In this document: piece after piece, positions 1 to 8,199 of the stretch
How positions within the stretch are numbered: position 1 is the stretch's first letter
Layout: each line of letters starts with the position of its first letter
Source: CAIYRG01 sp036273455
GTDB taxonomy: Bacteria; Pseudomonadota; Alphaproteobacteria; Micropepsales; Micropepsaceae
DNA: 56,163 bases
Assembly (NCBI GenBank): GCA_036273455.1
Contig: DASUHP010000069.1
Coordinates: 1 to 56,163, forward strand
Direction of reading: 5' to 3'
Notes under the pieces: model-generated
Seen by the model: the letters and a program-made list of their open reading frames with translations, nothing else
Told to the model about the DNA's origin: nothing
Database searches by the model: none
Made by a program: the position numbers and the translations under genes

Positions 1-3000
1 CAGCGTGCCGTTCTGGATCGCGCCACCATTGAGCCCCAGCGTGACGCCGCCATTCTGGGTCTGCGTCGTCCCACCGAGATTGAGCGTGCCGCCATTGACG
101 GTCAGCGTCGCGGTGTTGGCGCCGAGCGTGCCGGTACCGGATAGCTGCAATGTGCCGCCATTCACCTGCGTCCCGCCCGAATAGGTATTGGCGCCGGAGA
201 CAATCAGCGTGCCGCTGCCCGATTGCACGAGGACGCCGCTGCCGGAAAACACACCCGCGTATGTGACGCTGCCGGAGCGATCGAAAACGAACGCGCCGTT
301 ATCGCTGACATCGCCCGCGATTGAACCGGTGGTGCCACCGTTGCCGATCTGCAGCGTGCCGGCGTTCACATTCGTCCCGCCGCTATAGCTGTTGGCTCCA
401 GTGAGAATCAGCGTGCCACTGCCCGATTGCGTGACGGCGCCGCTGCCGGAAACCACGCCGGCGAATGTGACGCTGTCGGAGCGGTCAAATACCACCGACC
501 CGTTATCGCTGACATCGCCCGTGATCGAACCCGTCGTGCCGCCGCTGCCGATCTGCAGCGCGCCGGCGTTCACATTCGTCCCGCCGCTATAGGTGTTGGT
601 GCCCGCAAGAGTGACTGTCCCGCCAGCAATGGTGAGAGATCCACCGCTGCCGCCATCCTGGATCGAGCCCGAAAAAACCGTCGAACCATTGCTGATGGTG
701 AGCGCCTGCCCGCCGAGTGAAACCGTGCCCGCCTGACCCGGCGCGCTGTCGGCCAGGGTCGTGATGGTTGCTCCCGCTGTGGTTTGCGAAATGTCGAGTG
801 TTCCGCCGGTTGCGACCTCGACAGCGCTGGAATCGGCAAGTGATTGGGTGCCGGAAAGCGCGAGCACGCCGCTGTTGATAATGGTTGCGCCGGTATAGGT
901 ATTGATGCCGGAGAGAGTCAGGGTACCGCCGCCCGATTGCGCGACGCCGCCGCTGCCCGAAATAACACCCGCGAATGAGACGCTGCCCGTACGGTCGAAA
1001 ACGACCGCTCCGTTATCGCTGATATTGCCCGTGATCGAACCCGTCGCGCCGCCGCTGCCGATCTGGAGCGTGCCGGCGTTCACAATCGTGCTGCCGGTAT
1101 AGGTGTTCGCGCCGGTGAGAATCAGCGTGCCGCCGCCAATCGCCACAGATCCGCCGCTGCCGCCGTCCTGGATCGAACCGGAGAAAACCGTCGAAGCGCC
1201 GGTGATCGTCAGCGTCTTCCCGCCGAGAGCAACCGTACCCGCCTGACCCGGTGCACTGGCCAAAGTGGTGATGCTTGCTCCCGACGTGGTCTGCGAAATA
1301 TCAAATGTCGCGCCGGTTGCGATCTCGACCACGCTCGAATCGGCAATCGACCCGAGGCCGGAAAGCGCCAGAGTGCCCGCGCTGATGGTGGTTGTGCCGC
1401 TATAGGTGTTGACGGCGGAAAGCACGAGCGAGCCGGAATCGGTCTTCACCACATCGCCCGGACCGGACAATCCGTCGGAGATGGCAGCGCTCTGGATGAC
1501 GGTCTGGCCCGAAGCGATGTCGAAAGTGGGATCACCGGAGATGCTGATCGCGTGGGCGTAAGTGCCGCCGGCGGTGAAATCGAGTGTCGTGCCTTCGGCC
1601 AGCGCCAGCGTTCCGCCATTGCCGAGATTGGCATCCGACGAAATGCTCAGTGTACCGCCATTCACCTGCGTGCCGCCGGAATAGCTGTTGGCGCCGGAGA
1701 GGGTCAGCGTGCCGCTGCCCGATTGCGTGATGGCGCCGCTGCCGGAAACCGCGCCTGCGAATGTCACGCTGTCGGAGCGGTCGAAAACGAGCGAGCTGTT
1801 ATCGGCGACGTTGCCCGTGATTGAACCGGTCGTGCCGCCGCTGCCGATCTGCAGCGTCCCGGCGTTCACAATCGTCCCGCCGCTATAGGTGTTGTCACCG
1901 GAGAGAATCAGCGTGCCGCTGCCGGATTTCGCCACATCACCCGGTTGTAAACCATCGGCGATAATCGCGCTTTGCGTGACGGTCTGGCCGGCGGCAACAT
2001 CGAAGGTTGGATCGCCGGCGACCGTGATAGCGTGAGTGTAAGTGCCGCCGGCGGTGAATGCGAGCGTGGTGCCGTTCGCGAGCCAAACCGGGGCACCACC
2101 GTTGCCGAGATTCGCGTCCGACGAAATGCTCAGTGTACCTCCCGCCACAAACGTGACGCCGGAATAGGTGTTGGTGCCGGAGAGCACTAGCGTGCCGGCG
2201 CCCGTCATATCGACGGTTCCGGGGCTCGCACCATCGGCGATCACCCCGGAGAGGGTCTGAGTTGTGCCTGCCGGCGGGGTGAAGAATGGATCGCCCGATA
2301 TCGTGATTGCGTTGCTGACGGTGAAATCGCTCGTTCCGGCGAACGATAGCCAGCTGCTGGCCGCCATCGAAAGCGTGCCGGTGCCGAGCGCGGCATTGTT
2401 CCCAATAACCAGCGTCCCGAAGGACAACAGCGTGGTCCCGCCGGTATAGGTGTTGGCGCCGGATAGAGTGAGCGTGCCGCTGCTGGCCAGAGTCAGTGAA
2501 CCGGCGCCGGAAAGCACACCGGCATAGGCGCCATCGGACGACTGATCAAAAACGACGCTGGCGTTATCGGTGATGTTGCCTTGCAGACTCCCGGTGGTGC
2601 CCTCGACCGTGCCGGAGCTGACAATGGTGCCGCCGGAATACGAATTGGTGCCGGACAGCACCAGCGTGCCGCTGCCGGTGAACGTGACGCCTCCGCTGCC
2701 CGAGATCGCGCCGGCGTAATTCGTGCTGCTACTCTGGTTGACCGTCAGCGTGCCGGCGCCAAGAGCAATCGCGCCACCGGTGCCGGAGAGCGAGCCAACG
2801 GTTTGGTGGGTCCCATTGAGATCGAACGTACCGCCATTGACTGCGAGTGTACCGGCACTGGTGCCCAGCAAGCCAAGACCCGAGAGCCGCAAGGTTCCGG
2901 CATTGACAATAGTGCCGCCGGTATAGGTGTTGGCGCCGGCAAGCGTTTGCGACCCACCGGCAATAACCAGAGATCCGCCGCTGCCGCCGGCAATGCCGCC

Positions 3001-5076
3001 ATCCTGGATCATGCCGGAAAATGTGGTCGAGCCACTGGTGATGGTGAGCGCCTTCCCGCCGAGCGCGACCGCGCCTGTCTGCCCCGTCGCGCTGTCCGCC
3101 AGAGTGGTGATCGACGCACCGCCCGATTGCGAAATGTCGAACGTCCCGACAGTGGCAATTTCGATTGCGCTGGAATCGGCAATCGAACCCGCGCCCGAAA
3201 GCGCCAGAATGCCCCCGCCGATCATAGTTGCGCCGCTCGCGCTGTTGGCGCCGGAGAGCGCCAGCGTGCCCGCGCTTCCGGCCGGAAGAATCACGCTGCC
3301 GGTTCCCGAAATCGTACCGGCATAACTCGTGCTGCTGCTCTGATGGATGGTCAGCGCGCCGGCGCCAAGCGTGATCGCGCCGCCGGTGCCGGAGAGCGAG
3401 CCCACGCTCTGACTGGTGCCGTTGAGATCGAGCGTGCCGCCATTGACTGCAAGCGGTGCGGTCGTGCTGCCCAGCGTGCCGGTCCCGGAAAGCTGCAACG
3501 TCCCGGCGGTGATGGTCGTCCCGCCGCTATAGCTGTCGGTGCCGGAAAGGGTCAGCGTACCGGAACCGAGTTTGGTCAATGCACCGCCGCCGGAGGAGCC
3601 GATATTGCCCGACAGTGTCGCGCTCTTGCCGTTGGTATCGAAACTTCCGCCGCCGGAATTGAGCGTGATCGTCCGCGCGGAGTTGAAGGCTGCTCCCCAC
3701 TGCAGCGTTCCGCCGTTGAAAGAGAGGCTCCCGGAAGCAGCGCCGAGCGCCCCATCGGCGCTGACATTCAATGTGCCGCCATTGATCGCCCACGGCGTTG
3801 ATGCGGTGGTCGTGCCGGAGAGTGTCCAGATACTGGAGCCGGTCTTCTCGAAAATTCCGAAATTCTGGTACTGGCTGCCGATTGCGGAAGCCGCGAAACT
3901 CGGAGTGCCGCTGCCGCCGAGGATGAGCGAATCGGCGCTGCTGTTGGCGATGACGTTGCCGAGGATGTTTGAGCCCGCCTCCAAAATAAGGCTATTGACG
4001 GAGGTGGCCCCAGGAAAGCCCGATGGCGGCGCATTGAATATGATGGCATCGGCCCGCACTGAACCATCGGCGTTAAGCCCACCCGAGATGGTGCCGCTGT
4101 TGGTCAGAGTCATGTTTTGGCCGATGATGCCAACGCCGCCGGCGCCCGCGAATCCGTTGGTTCCTCCAGCGCCCCCGGCGCCGCCGGCCACTGTGCCCGA
4201 ATTGGTGAAGATTTCGATGCCGGACGGCGGGGAGTAATTGGGGTTGTGGGGGATGTTGTAGCCCTGGCCGGCCGTGAACAGCACACCAACACCGCCGCTG
4301 CCGCCGCTGCCCCCGACACCGCCGGTATATGTGTGGCCGCCAAAAACGTAGGGCTGACCGTTTCCACCGGCGCCGCCGGCGCCGCCGCTGATCAAGCCCT
4401 GGTTCGTGTACGGTCCGATGCCGCCGGTGACGAGACCGTAACCACCGGCGCCACCGCCACCGCCGCCGTTCGGATTATTTGCGTAGCCGCCGTAGCAACA
4501 GCTGTAGCCCTTCGCAGACTGCCCCGCGCCCCCGGGAAAGCCATTAATCTGGCCCGTATTCGTCCCCGTAACTCCCGAGCTGCTAACGAGCGCGTTGGCG
4601 CCGCCATTGCCGCCGGAAGATCCCGTAAAAAGGTCGCGGGAATTACCTGGCTGCAAGCCGCCAGGGCCTCCGCCAGCACCGCCGCCGCCTCCTCCGCCGC
4701 CGGTTTTGCCGCCTGCGTAAGCCTGGCCGCCATTGTAGCCGCCAACGCCGATCCATCCGCTTCCGCCCGCGCCGCCTGCCCCTCCGGACGCGCCGGTTCC
4801 ACCGTTCCCACCGCCGGCCTGGGCAGGAGAGACAGGATAATTGAGCAGCACGGCGGAAAGGACGGCGGTGGCCAGCAGAAGCTTGCGTCTGCGGCGGCGA
4901 TATCGCGCTAAACCAAAATCATCAGGGGCCGGAGCTACGGGCGCGCCGGCCACGCGCAGCAAAACTCCAATGGCACAGCCCGCGAGCAAGTCCGCGCGGC
5001 GCAATAGGCACGGGCTCTTACGGCTACACCTCACGCAATCCCCTCGCCAGCCTGACGCGCCGTGAGGCGCGAACAT
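1..5076 (-). CDS. Giant repeat-rich surface protein (autotransporter/adhesin type), C-terminus outside window
   Basis: One frame stays open on the minus strand from an in-frame stop near 5110 down to base 1, giving at least 1692 codons; I checked the frame by translating about a dozen segments. The first ATG is at 5076, preceded by AAGG. An unusually long N-terminus leads into an Arg-rich stretch (YRRRRRK), a hydrophobic core (LLLATAVLSAVLL) and a likely cleavage after SPAQA near residue 90. Residues about 90-340 are Gly-rich low complexity (GGAGG, GNGG type). The rest is repeated units of the kind GTLIVSGANTYSGGT..VN.GTLQ, which fits the autotransporter-associated beta-strand repeat of type V secreted passengers and predicts a beta-helix. 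The translocator barrel would lie beyond base 1 and is not seen. It is probably an exported adhesin. A start at GTG 4953 would give a more normal signal peptide. Confidence 0.85.
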   Translation of the reverse strand, partial: MFAPHGASGWRGDCVRCSRKSPCLLRRADLLAGCAIGVLLRVAGAPVAPAPDDFGLARYRRRRRKLLLATAVLSAVLLNYPVSPAQAGGGNGGTGASGGAGGAGGSGWIGVGGYNGGQAYAGGKTGGGGGGGGAGGGPGGLQPGNSRDLFTGSSGGNGGANALVSSSGVTGTNTGQINGFPGGAGQSAKGYSCCYGGYANNPNGGGGGGAGGYGLVTGGIGPYTNQGLISGGAGGAGGNGQPYVFGGHTYTGGVGGSGGSGGVGVLFTAGQGYNIPHNPNYSPPSGIEIFTNSGTVAGGAGGAGGTNGFAGAGGVGIIGQNMTLTNSGTISGGLNADGSVRADAIIFNAPPSGFPGATSVNSLILEAGSNILGNVIANSSADSLILGGSGTPSFAASAIGSQYQNFGIFEKTGSSIWTLSGTTTASTPWAINGGTLNVSADGALGAASGSLSFNGGTLQWGAAFNSARTITLNSGGGSFDTNGKSATLSGNIGSSGGGALTKLGSGTLTLSGTDSYSGGTTITAGTLQLSGTGTLGSTTAPLAVNGGTLDLNGTSQSVGSLSGTGGAITLGAGALTIHQSSSTSYAGTISGTGSVILPAGSAGTLALSGANSASGATMIGGGILALSGAGSIADSSAIEIATVGTFDISQSGGASITTLADSATGQTGAVALGGKALTITSGSTTFSGMIQDGGIAGGSGGSLVIAGGSQTLAGANTYTGGTIVNAGTLRLSGLGLLGTSAGTLAVNGGTFDLNGTHQTVGSLSGTGGAIALGAGTLTVNQSSSTNYAGAISGSGGVTFTGSGTLVLSGTNSYSGGTIVSSGTVEGTTGSLQGNITDNASVVFDQSSDGAYAGVLSGAGSLTLASSGTLTLSGANTYTGGTTLLSFGTLVIGNNAALGTGTLSMAASSWLSFAGTSDFTVSNAITISGDPFFTPPAGTTQTLSGVIADGASPGTVDMTGAGTLVLSGTNTYSGVTFVAGGTLSISSDANLGNGGAPVWLANGTTLAFTAGGTYTHAITVAGDPTFDVAAGQTVTQSAIIADGLQPGDVAKSGSGTLILSGDNTYSGGTIVNAGTLQIGSGGTTGSITGNVADNSSLVFDRSDSVTFAGAVSGSGAITQSGSGTLTLSGANSYSGGTQVNGGTLSISSDANLGNGGTLALAEGTTLDFTAGGTYAHAISISGDPTFDIASGQTVIQSAAISDGLSGPGDVVKTDSGSLVLSAVNTYSGTTTISAGTLALSGLGSIADSSVVEIATGATFDISQTTSGASITTLASAPGQAGTVALGGKTLTITGASTVFSGSIQDGGSGGSVAIGGGTLILTGANTYTGSTIVNAGTLQIGSGGATGSITGNISDNGAVVFDRTGSVSFAGVISGSGGVAQSGGGTLTLSGINTYTGATIINSGVLALSGTQSLADSSAVEVATGGTLDISQTTAGATITTLADSAPGQAGTVSLGGQALTISNGSTVFSGSIQDGGSGGSLTIAGGTVTLAGTNTYSGGTNVNAGALQIGSGGTTGSITGDVSDNGSVVFDRSDSVTFAGVVSGSGAVTQSGSGTLILTGANSYSGGTNVNAGTLQIGNGGTTGSIAGDVSDNGAFVFDRSGSVTYAGVFSGSGVLVQSGSGTLIVSGANTYSGGTQVNGGTLQLSGTGTLGANTATLTVNGGTLNLGGTTQTQNGGVTLGLNGGAIQNGTL
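188..1888 (-). repeat. About 200-bp intragenic direct repeats in the adhesin gene
   Basis: Four closely similar units lie at about 188-388, 392-592, 902-1102 and 1688-1888. Each encodes the same pattern: GSGTL(I/T)(V/L)SGANTY preceded by a segment with a D(R/N)SGS-like core. The first two are 204 bp apart, which is 68 codons. Between them are shorter units built on GTLTL..GANTY. Such DNA identity allows in-frame gain or loss of units by recombination. Confidence 0.8.
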
Positions 5077-5108
5077 GGCATTTCGCCTTGCAGTCGTCAC
5101 CTGAAACT

Positions 5109-5124
5109 TTTACGAATACTTAAC
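5109..5124. promoter_or_regulatory. Possible CtrA-type box upstream of the adhesin gene
   Basis: TTTA-N7-TTAAC matches the alphaproteobacterial CtrA consensus TTAA-N7-TTAAC with one mismatch. It lies about 33-48 bases before the ATG of the adhesin gene. The match is short and could be chance. Confidence 0.25.
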
Positions 5125-5222
5125 GGGGATTCGTACGGTTCGTACAGATTGTCGCTGCTGGGCCGCCACCCTCGCGCGACCGCAAATTGCCCCAGATCGG
5201 GTTCAACTCCGCATGCGGAGCA

Positions 5223-6035
5223 TTACACGACGCACACTTTGCGCGGATTCACAGCAGGGTCGTTCCAGAAATTGTCGCCGTCATAGCGGCGGAAGATGTC
5301 GAGTGGCAGGATCGTCTTGCGTGGCTCGGCACGAACCCGCCGGTCAACGTGATGCAGACCCGGCGTGCCGAGACGCGCGTCGAATTCTTCGGCGTCGAAT
5401 TCGACATTTTCAAAATCGTGCCGGAAACGCTTCTCGCCGATGAAATCGTAGATGGCATTCAGCGCGTCTGCCGGCCGCTCCGCCAGTGTCTCGTACCGGA
5501 CCAACATCAGATTGCAGGCGTGCTCGCCGTAAAACCCTTCCTTCAACGCGTTCAGCGCAAATCCCAACATTCCGTCGCCGCGCGACACCGCCTCCGCCCG
5601 GCTGAAGACGGTACCGGCGGCCTCGAAATTGAAGATTTTTGACATTTCGAACGGATTGCGACGGATCAGGCGCTCGACCGAGTCGACGATCCAGGCGCAT
5701 TGCCGCACGCAGGCGATCACTTTGGATTCGGGAAAAAGCTCGGCGAGCGCCGGCATTTTCGCGCACCATAAACGATTGGTATCGAAGATGATGGGTTTGG
5801 ATTGGGCCGCATAGTAGTTTTCGAACATGCCCTTCAGGATGGCGCGTTTCTGCGTTTCATCGAGGAACATGGCGAATTCATTGGCGCCGCTCATGGCGCC
5901 CAGAAGCGCCGTGAGAAGATTTGCCGCAGGTCCCGACATCGCCGCGTGAAAGCGCGGGTTCTGCCTGAGCAGGGCTGCGAGTAGGGTTGAGCCCGCCCGC
6001 GGCAAGCCTGAGATGAAATGAATGGTCTGCGGCAA
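5223..6035 (-). CDS. Sulfotransferase family protein
   Basis: The 270-residue protein begins with the PAPS-binding loop of sulfotransferases (SGLPRAGSTLLAALL, residues 9-23), the usual 5'-phosphosulfate site. A second region around residues 100-125 (ESKVIACVRQCAWIVDS) resembles the 3'-phosphate-binding strand and helix with Arg and Ser. It has no signal peptide and should be cytoplasmic, moving sulfate from PAPS to an unknown acceptor, perhaps a glycan or lipid. It lies upstream of the adhesin gene on the same strand, 146 bases away. A functional link (surface glycan sulfation) is only a guess. The substrate cannot be inferred. Confidence 0.8.
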   Translation of the reverse strand: MPQTIHFISGLPRAGSTLLAALLRQNPRFHAAMSGPAANLLTALLGAMSGANEFAMFLDETQKRAILKGMFENYYAAQSKPIIFDTNRLWCAKMPALAELFPESKVIACVRQCAWIVDSVERLIRRNPFEMSKIFNFEAAGTVFSRAEAVSRGDGMLGFALNALKEGFYGEHACNLMLVRYETLAERPADALNAIYDFIGEKRFRHDFENVEFDAEEFDARLGTPGLHHVDRRVRAEPRKTILPLDIFRRYDGDNFWNDPAVNPRKVCVV

Positions 6036-6149
6036 TCCCGCCCCCCGTTCGGCAAACGCGACTAGCTAAGCCAATGATTCGGCCGAGGCGAGATGAAATT
6101 TTGGCGATTCTCGCATGTCGCGAGGAATTCGCAGAATGTGGCGAAGTGC

Positions 6150-6386
6150 TTAGTGCGAGCGTGTGCGGGAGCGCCGCTGGAGCTGCTCGCGCATGTCTTC
6201 CAATGCCCGCAGGTAGCCGAAATGCCAGTAGGCGCGCTCGACGCTACCCATCTCTTCGGGATTGGGCTCGAAAACCTGGTTGTCACGCAGCCAGGCGGTG
6301 ATCTCCGACAGGCGATGTTCGATGCTGGCGTCGACCATCGCCCAATCCTGACCCGCAGCCGGGGGTGTTTTGTGCCGTCCGCTCAT
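6150..6386 (-). CDS. Small conserved-looking protein coupled to PIG-L deacetylase
   Basis: This 78-residue protein starts at an ATG that overlaps the TGA of the upstream deacetylase gene (ATGA, 6383-6386), a sign of translational coupling. A TTG nine bases upstream is in frame but less likely. The product is charged and soluble, with a segment rich in Trp and aromatic residues (WLRDNQVFEPNP, VERAYWHFGYLRALEDM) that looks helical, and an Arg-rich C-terminus. It has no signal peptide or membrane segment. I do not recognise the family. The tight overlap suggests a role linked to the deacetylase. Confidence 0.6.
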   Translation of the reverse strand: MSGRHKTPPAAGQDWAMVDASIEHRLSEITAWLRDNQVFEPNPEEMGSVERAYWHFGYLRALEDMREQLQRRSRTRSH

Positions 6387-7108
6387 GTTTTGCAAACGCC
6401 TGGTCCGGCGCCATGTTCCGCTCGGGCCAGCCTGCGGTCGAGAAGCTGTGAAGCGGCGCCGCCGCTGGCTTTTTCCGCGGCTTCGCGGATTTCGAGAAAG
6501 GCTTCGGCATATTCGCCGCCGCGTTCATTGTGCATCGCGCCACGATAACGGTTGAGCGCCGCGGAGGCTTCGTCATAGCGCAGATTGGCGCACTGGCTGG
6601 CGTAACAGCGAACGGCCAGCATTTTGGCCGCCATATGGCTCGAAATGTCCTGCACGACGTCGAAACGCTGCAGCGGCGTCCACACTTCGAACATCCGCAT
6701 CACCGGCCAGGGCCGGGGCAATCCGCGCAGTGCACCGATGGCAAGGCGCGCGGCGGCGCGATGATCGCTGTGGGATTCGGCGATATGCGTTGTGTACAGA
6801 TAATCGGGAGCAAAGATGCGGATGACGTCGGCAACCCGGCGTACCAGCGAAGCGGTCGCCGTCAGCGCGCCATCCGGCTCGCGCCAGAACTCGATTCCCG
6901 CGACGCCCAGGACCCCCGCTGCGGCTTCGGCCTCTCTTTCGCGCAAATAGGCTGCCTCGCGCGGGGTCAGCACCGTGGAACCGCGCTCGCCGGACGTCAG
7001 ATAAATCACGTGAATGTCGTCGCCGTCGGCTGCGTGTGAAGCCAGCGTGCCACCACAACCAATTGCCTCGTCATCGGGATGTGGGGTCAAGACCAGGATA
7101 CGGGCCAA
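6383..7108 (-). CDS. PIG-L family deacetylase
   Basis: The PIG-L/LmbE fold is shown by the N-terminal zinc motif PHPDDE (residues 9-14) and a second motif SHSDH near residue 112; together they supply the His-Asp-Asp and His ligands of these N-acetyl sugar deacetylases. The length of 241 residues is normal. The start is TTG at 7108, giving (M)ARILVLTPHPDDE, the usual N-terminus; no ATG fits. Likely substrates are N-acetylglucosamine conjugates of glycolipids or antibiotic-like molecules, but this is not determined. It is the first gene of a two-gene unit with the small protein downstream. Confidence 0.88.
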   Translation of the reverse strand: MARILVLTPHPDDEAIGCGGTLASHAADGDDIHVIYLTSGERGSTVLTPREAAYLREREAEAAAGVLGVAGIEFWREPDGALTATASLVRRVADVIRIFAPDYLYTTHIAESHSDHRAAARLAIGALRGLPRPWPVMRMFEVWTPLQRFDVVQDISSHMAAKMLAVRCYASQCANLRYDEASAALNRYRGAMHNERGGEYAEAFLEIREAAEKASGGAASQLLDRRLARAEHGAGPGVCKT

Positions 7109-7272
7109 AGCGTCAACTCATCAGCAGGATCGCGGATAGGAAACGCCCGGAACGGCAGGATGGAACCGCAAAATCCCGCAGCCTTGACAGTCACGCAAAC
7201 GGGATGCTGGCGGGCGAAACACACCGTATTAATGCGCGTAACCAATCCGGAGGCCGTGAAAACGGCCAGACG

Positions 7273-7288
7273 TTAGCGAAAGCTTAAC
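7273..7288. promoter_or_regulatory. Possible CtrA-type box
   Basis: TTAG-N7-TTAAC lies 23-38 bases before the ATG at 7311 and differs from TTAA-N7-TTAAC at one base. Its position would overlap the promoter of the small secreted protein. The match is short, so this is weak evidence. Confidence 0.25.
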
Positions 7289-7310
7289 AAATCCAGAATG
7301 GGAGACGACA

Positions 7311-7640
7311 ATGACTCGCTTGACCACCTTGGCTTTGGGAGTGGCTACGGCGCTGTTCATCGCGGCTCCGGTGGCGATGGCTCCGGCTTCGGCCGCCGAG
7401 ATGTTTTTCGCGATTGGCGGGCCAAACCCCCCGCCGGCTCCGCCGACGATCGTTCAGCCCCGGATGCCGCACACCGGCATGATATGGCGTGAAGGCCACT
7501 ATATCTGGCGTGGCGGCCACTATGTCTGGAACAATGGCGAATGGGTGATGCCGCCTTACGCGACAGCCACCTGGACGCCTGGCCACTGGGCCGTCCATGA
7601 CGGGCATAACGTTTGGATTGAAGGCCACTGGGAAGGCTGA
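7311..7640 (+). CDS. Secreted YXWXGHW-repeat small protein
   Basis: The 109-residue protein has a clear Sec signal peptide (LALGVATALFIAAPVAMAPASA, cleavage near residue 28). Its mature part carries tandem short repeats: WREGHYIWRGGHYVW, WTPGHW and WIEGHW. These match the YXWXGXW repeat seen in small exported proteins of proteobacteria. The repeat is thought to form a beta structure; no enzymatic role is known. GGGAG precedes the ATG. A strong terminator follows directly, so it is a single-gene unit. Its role is unknown, perhaps cell-envelope or metal-related because of the His and Trp content. Confidence 0.8.
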   Translation: MTRLTTLALGVATALFIAAPVAMAPASAAEMFFAIGGPNPPPAPPTIVQPRMPHTGMIWREGHYIWRGGHYVWNNGEWVMPPYATATWTPGHWAVHDGHNVWIEGHWEG

Positions 7641-7660
7641 TCTCAGCTTTCTGGTGCAAA

Positions 7661-7696
7661 AGAACCCGCAGCCGACCGCTGCGGGTTCTTTTTTTG
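7661..7696 (+). terminator. Rho-independent terminator, probably bidirectional
   Basis: A perfect 12-bp stem, AGAACCCGCAGC / GCTGCGGGTTCT, has a 5-base loop and is followed by a run of T. It is preceded by a short A run, so it can also end the convergent minus-strand gene. It sits between convergent genes ending at 7640 and 7705. Confidence 0.93.
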
Positions 7697-7704
7697 AATC
7701 ATGG

Positions 7705-8085
7705 TTAATCCAGCCGATAGGCGATGGTGCTGAGCAACGCGATATACGGGTTGCGGGAGTCCAGGCGCGTGTGCTGCACAATGATCGGAACGGAGGATTC
7801 GATCAGCGAGGCATAGGAAGTGTCGCGCGGCACGGGTTCCGGATCTTTCAGGTCATTGAATCTGAGATGCAGCGTGCGTCGGGATTTGAGTCGCAGGCGG
7901 TAGGGTCCCGCGGGTTCGCGATCTTCGAAGAAAATAGTGATCACGATATCCGCATCCTCGGCGGACAAATTCAGCAGGCAGGCGGCTTCGTGCGACAGCA
8001 GCGCATGATCGTTGGGATCGACGCTGCCACCAGGAATATAGCCTTCCGGAATGGCCCAGCGACGGCTGCCGAGTTCGTTTGTCAT
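7705..8085 (-). CDS. ASRT-type (sensory rhodopsin transducer-like) protein
   Basis: The 126-residue product matches the Anabaena sensory rhodopsin transducer family by motifs I recognise: WAIPEGYIPGGS near the N-terminus, HEAACLLN, IFFEDREPAGPYRL, LRFNDLKDPEPVPRDTSYAS, and VPIIVQHTRLDSR. It is a small soluble all-beta protein. The chosen ATG at 8085 is preceded by GGGGTGG and gives the expected start just before WAIP; a longer reading from 8142 lacks support. No rhodopsin gene is in the window, so the name says nothing about light sensing here; members occur widely without rhodopsins and some are suggested to bind ligands. It is divergent from the ThDP enzyme at 8200. Confidence 0.85.
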   Translation of the reverse strand: MTNELGSRRWAIPEGYIPGGSVDPNDHALLSHEAACLLNLSAEDADIVITIFFEDREPAGPYRLRLKSRRTLHLRFNDLKDPEPVPRDTSYASLIESSVPIIVQHTRLDSRNPYIALLSTIAYRLD

Positions 8086-8199
8086 GCCACCCCAAACGCG
8101 CGCTGTGTTGTGTAGTTCCAGCCGCGTGTTCCTTCGGAACAACTGCGCACGCCACCGCTTACCTCACATCCAGGATTTGCTGCCGAGAAGAGGTGATGC

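Noticed and set aside
188..1888. Regularly spaced repeats that might suggest a CRISPR array.
   Set aside because: The unit is about 200 bases and codes for protein beta-strand repeats; there are no short repeats with unique spacers.
188..4911. Many plus-strand open readings of 60-400 codons over the first 5 kb, including one of 406 codons at 2581-3801.
   Set aside because: They are antisense to the adhesin gene. Its low-complexity GC-rich repeats lack stops in the other frames, and the readings show no signals or family motifs.
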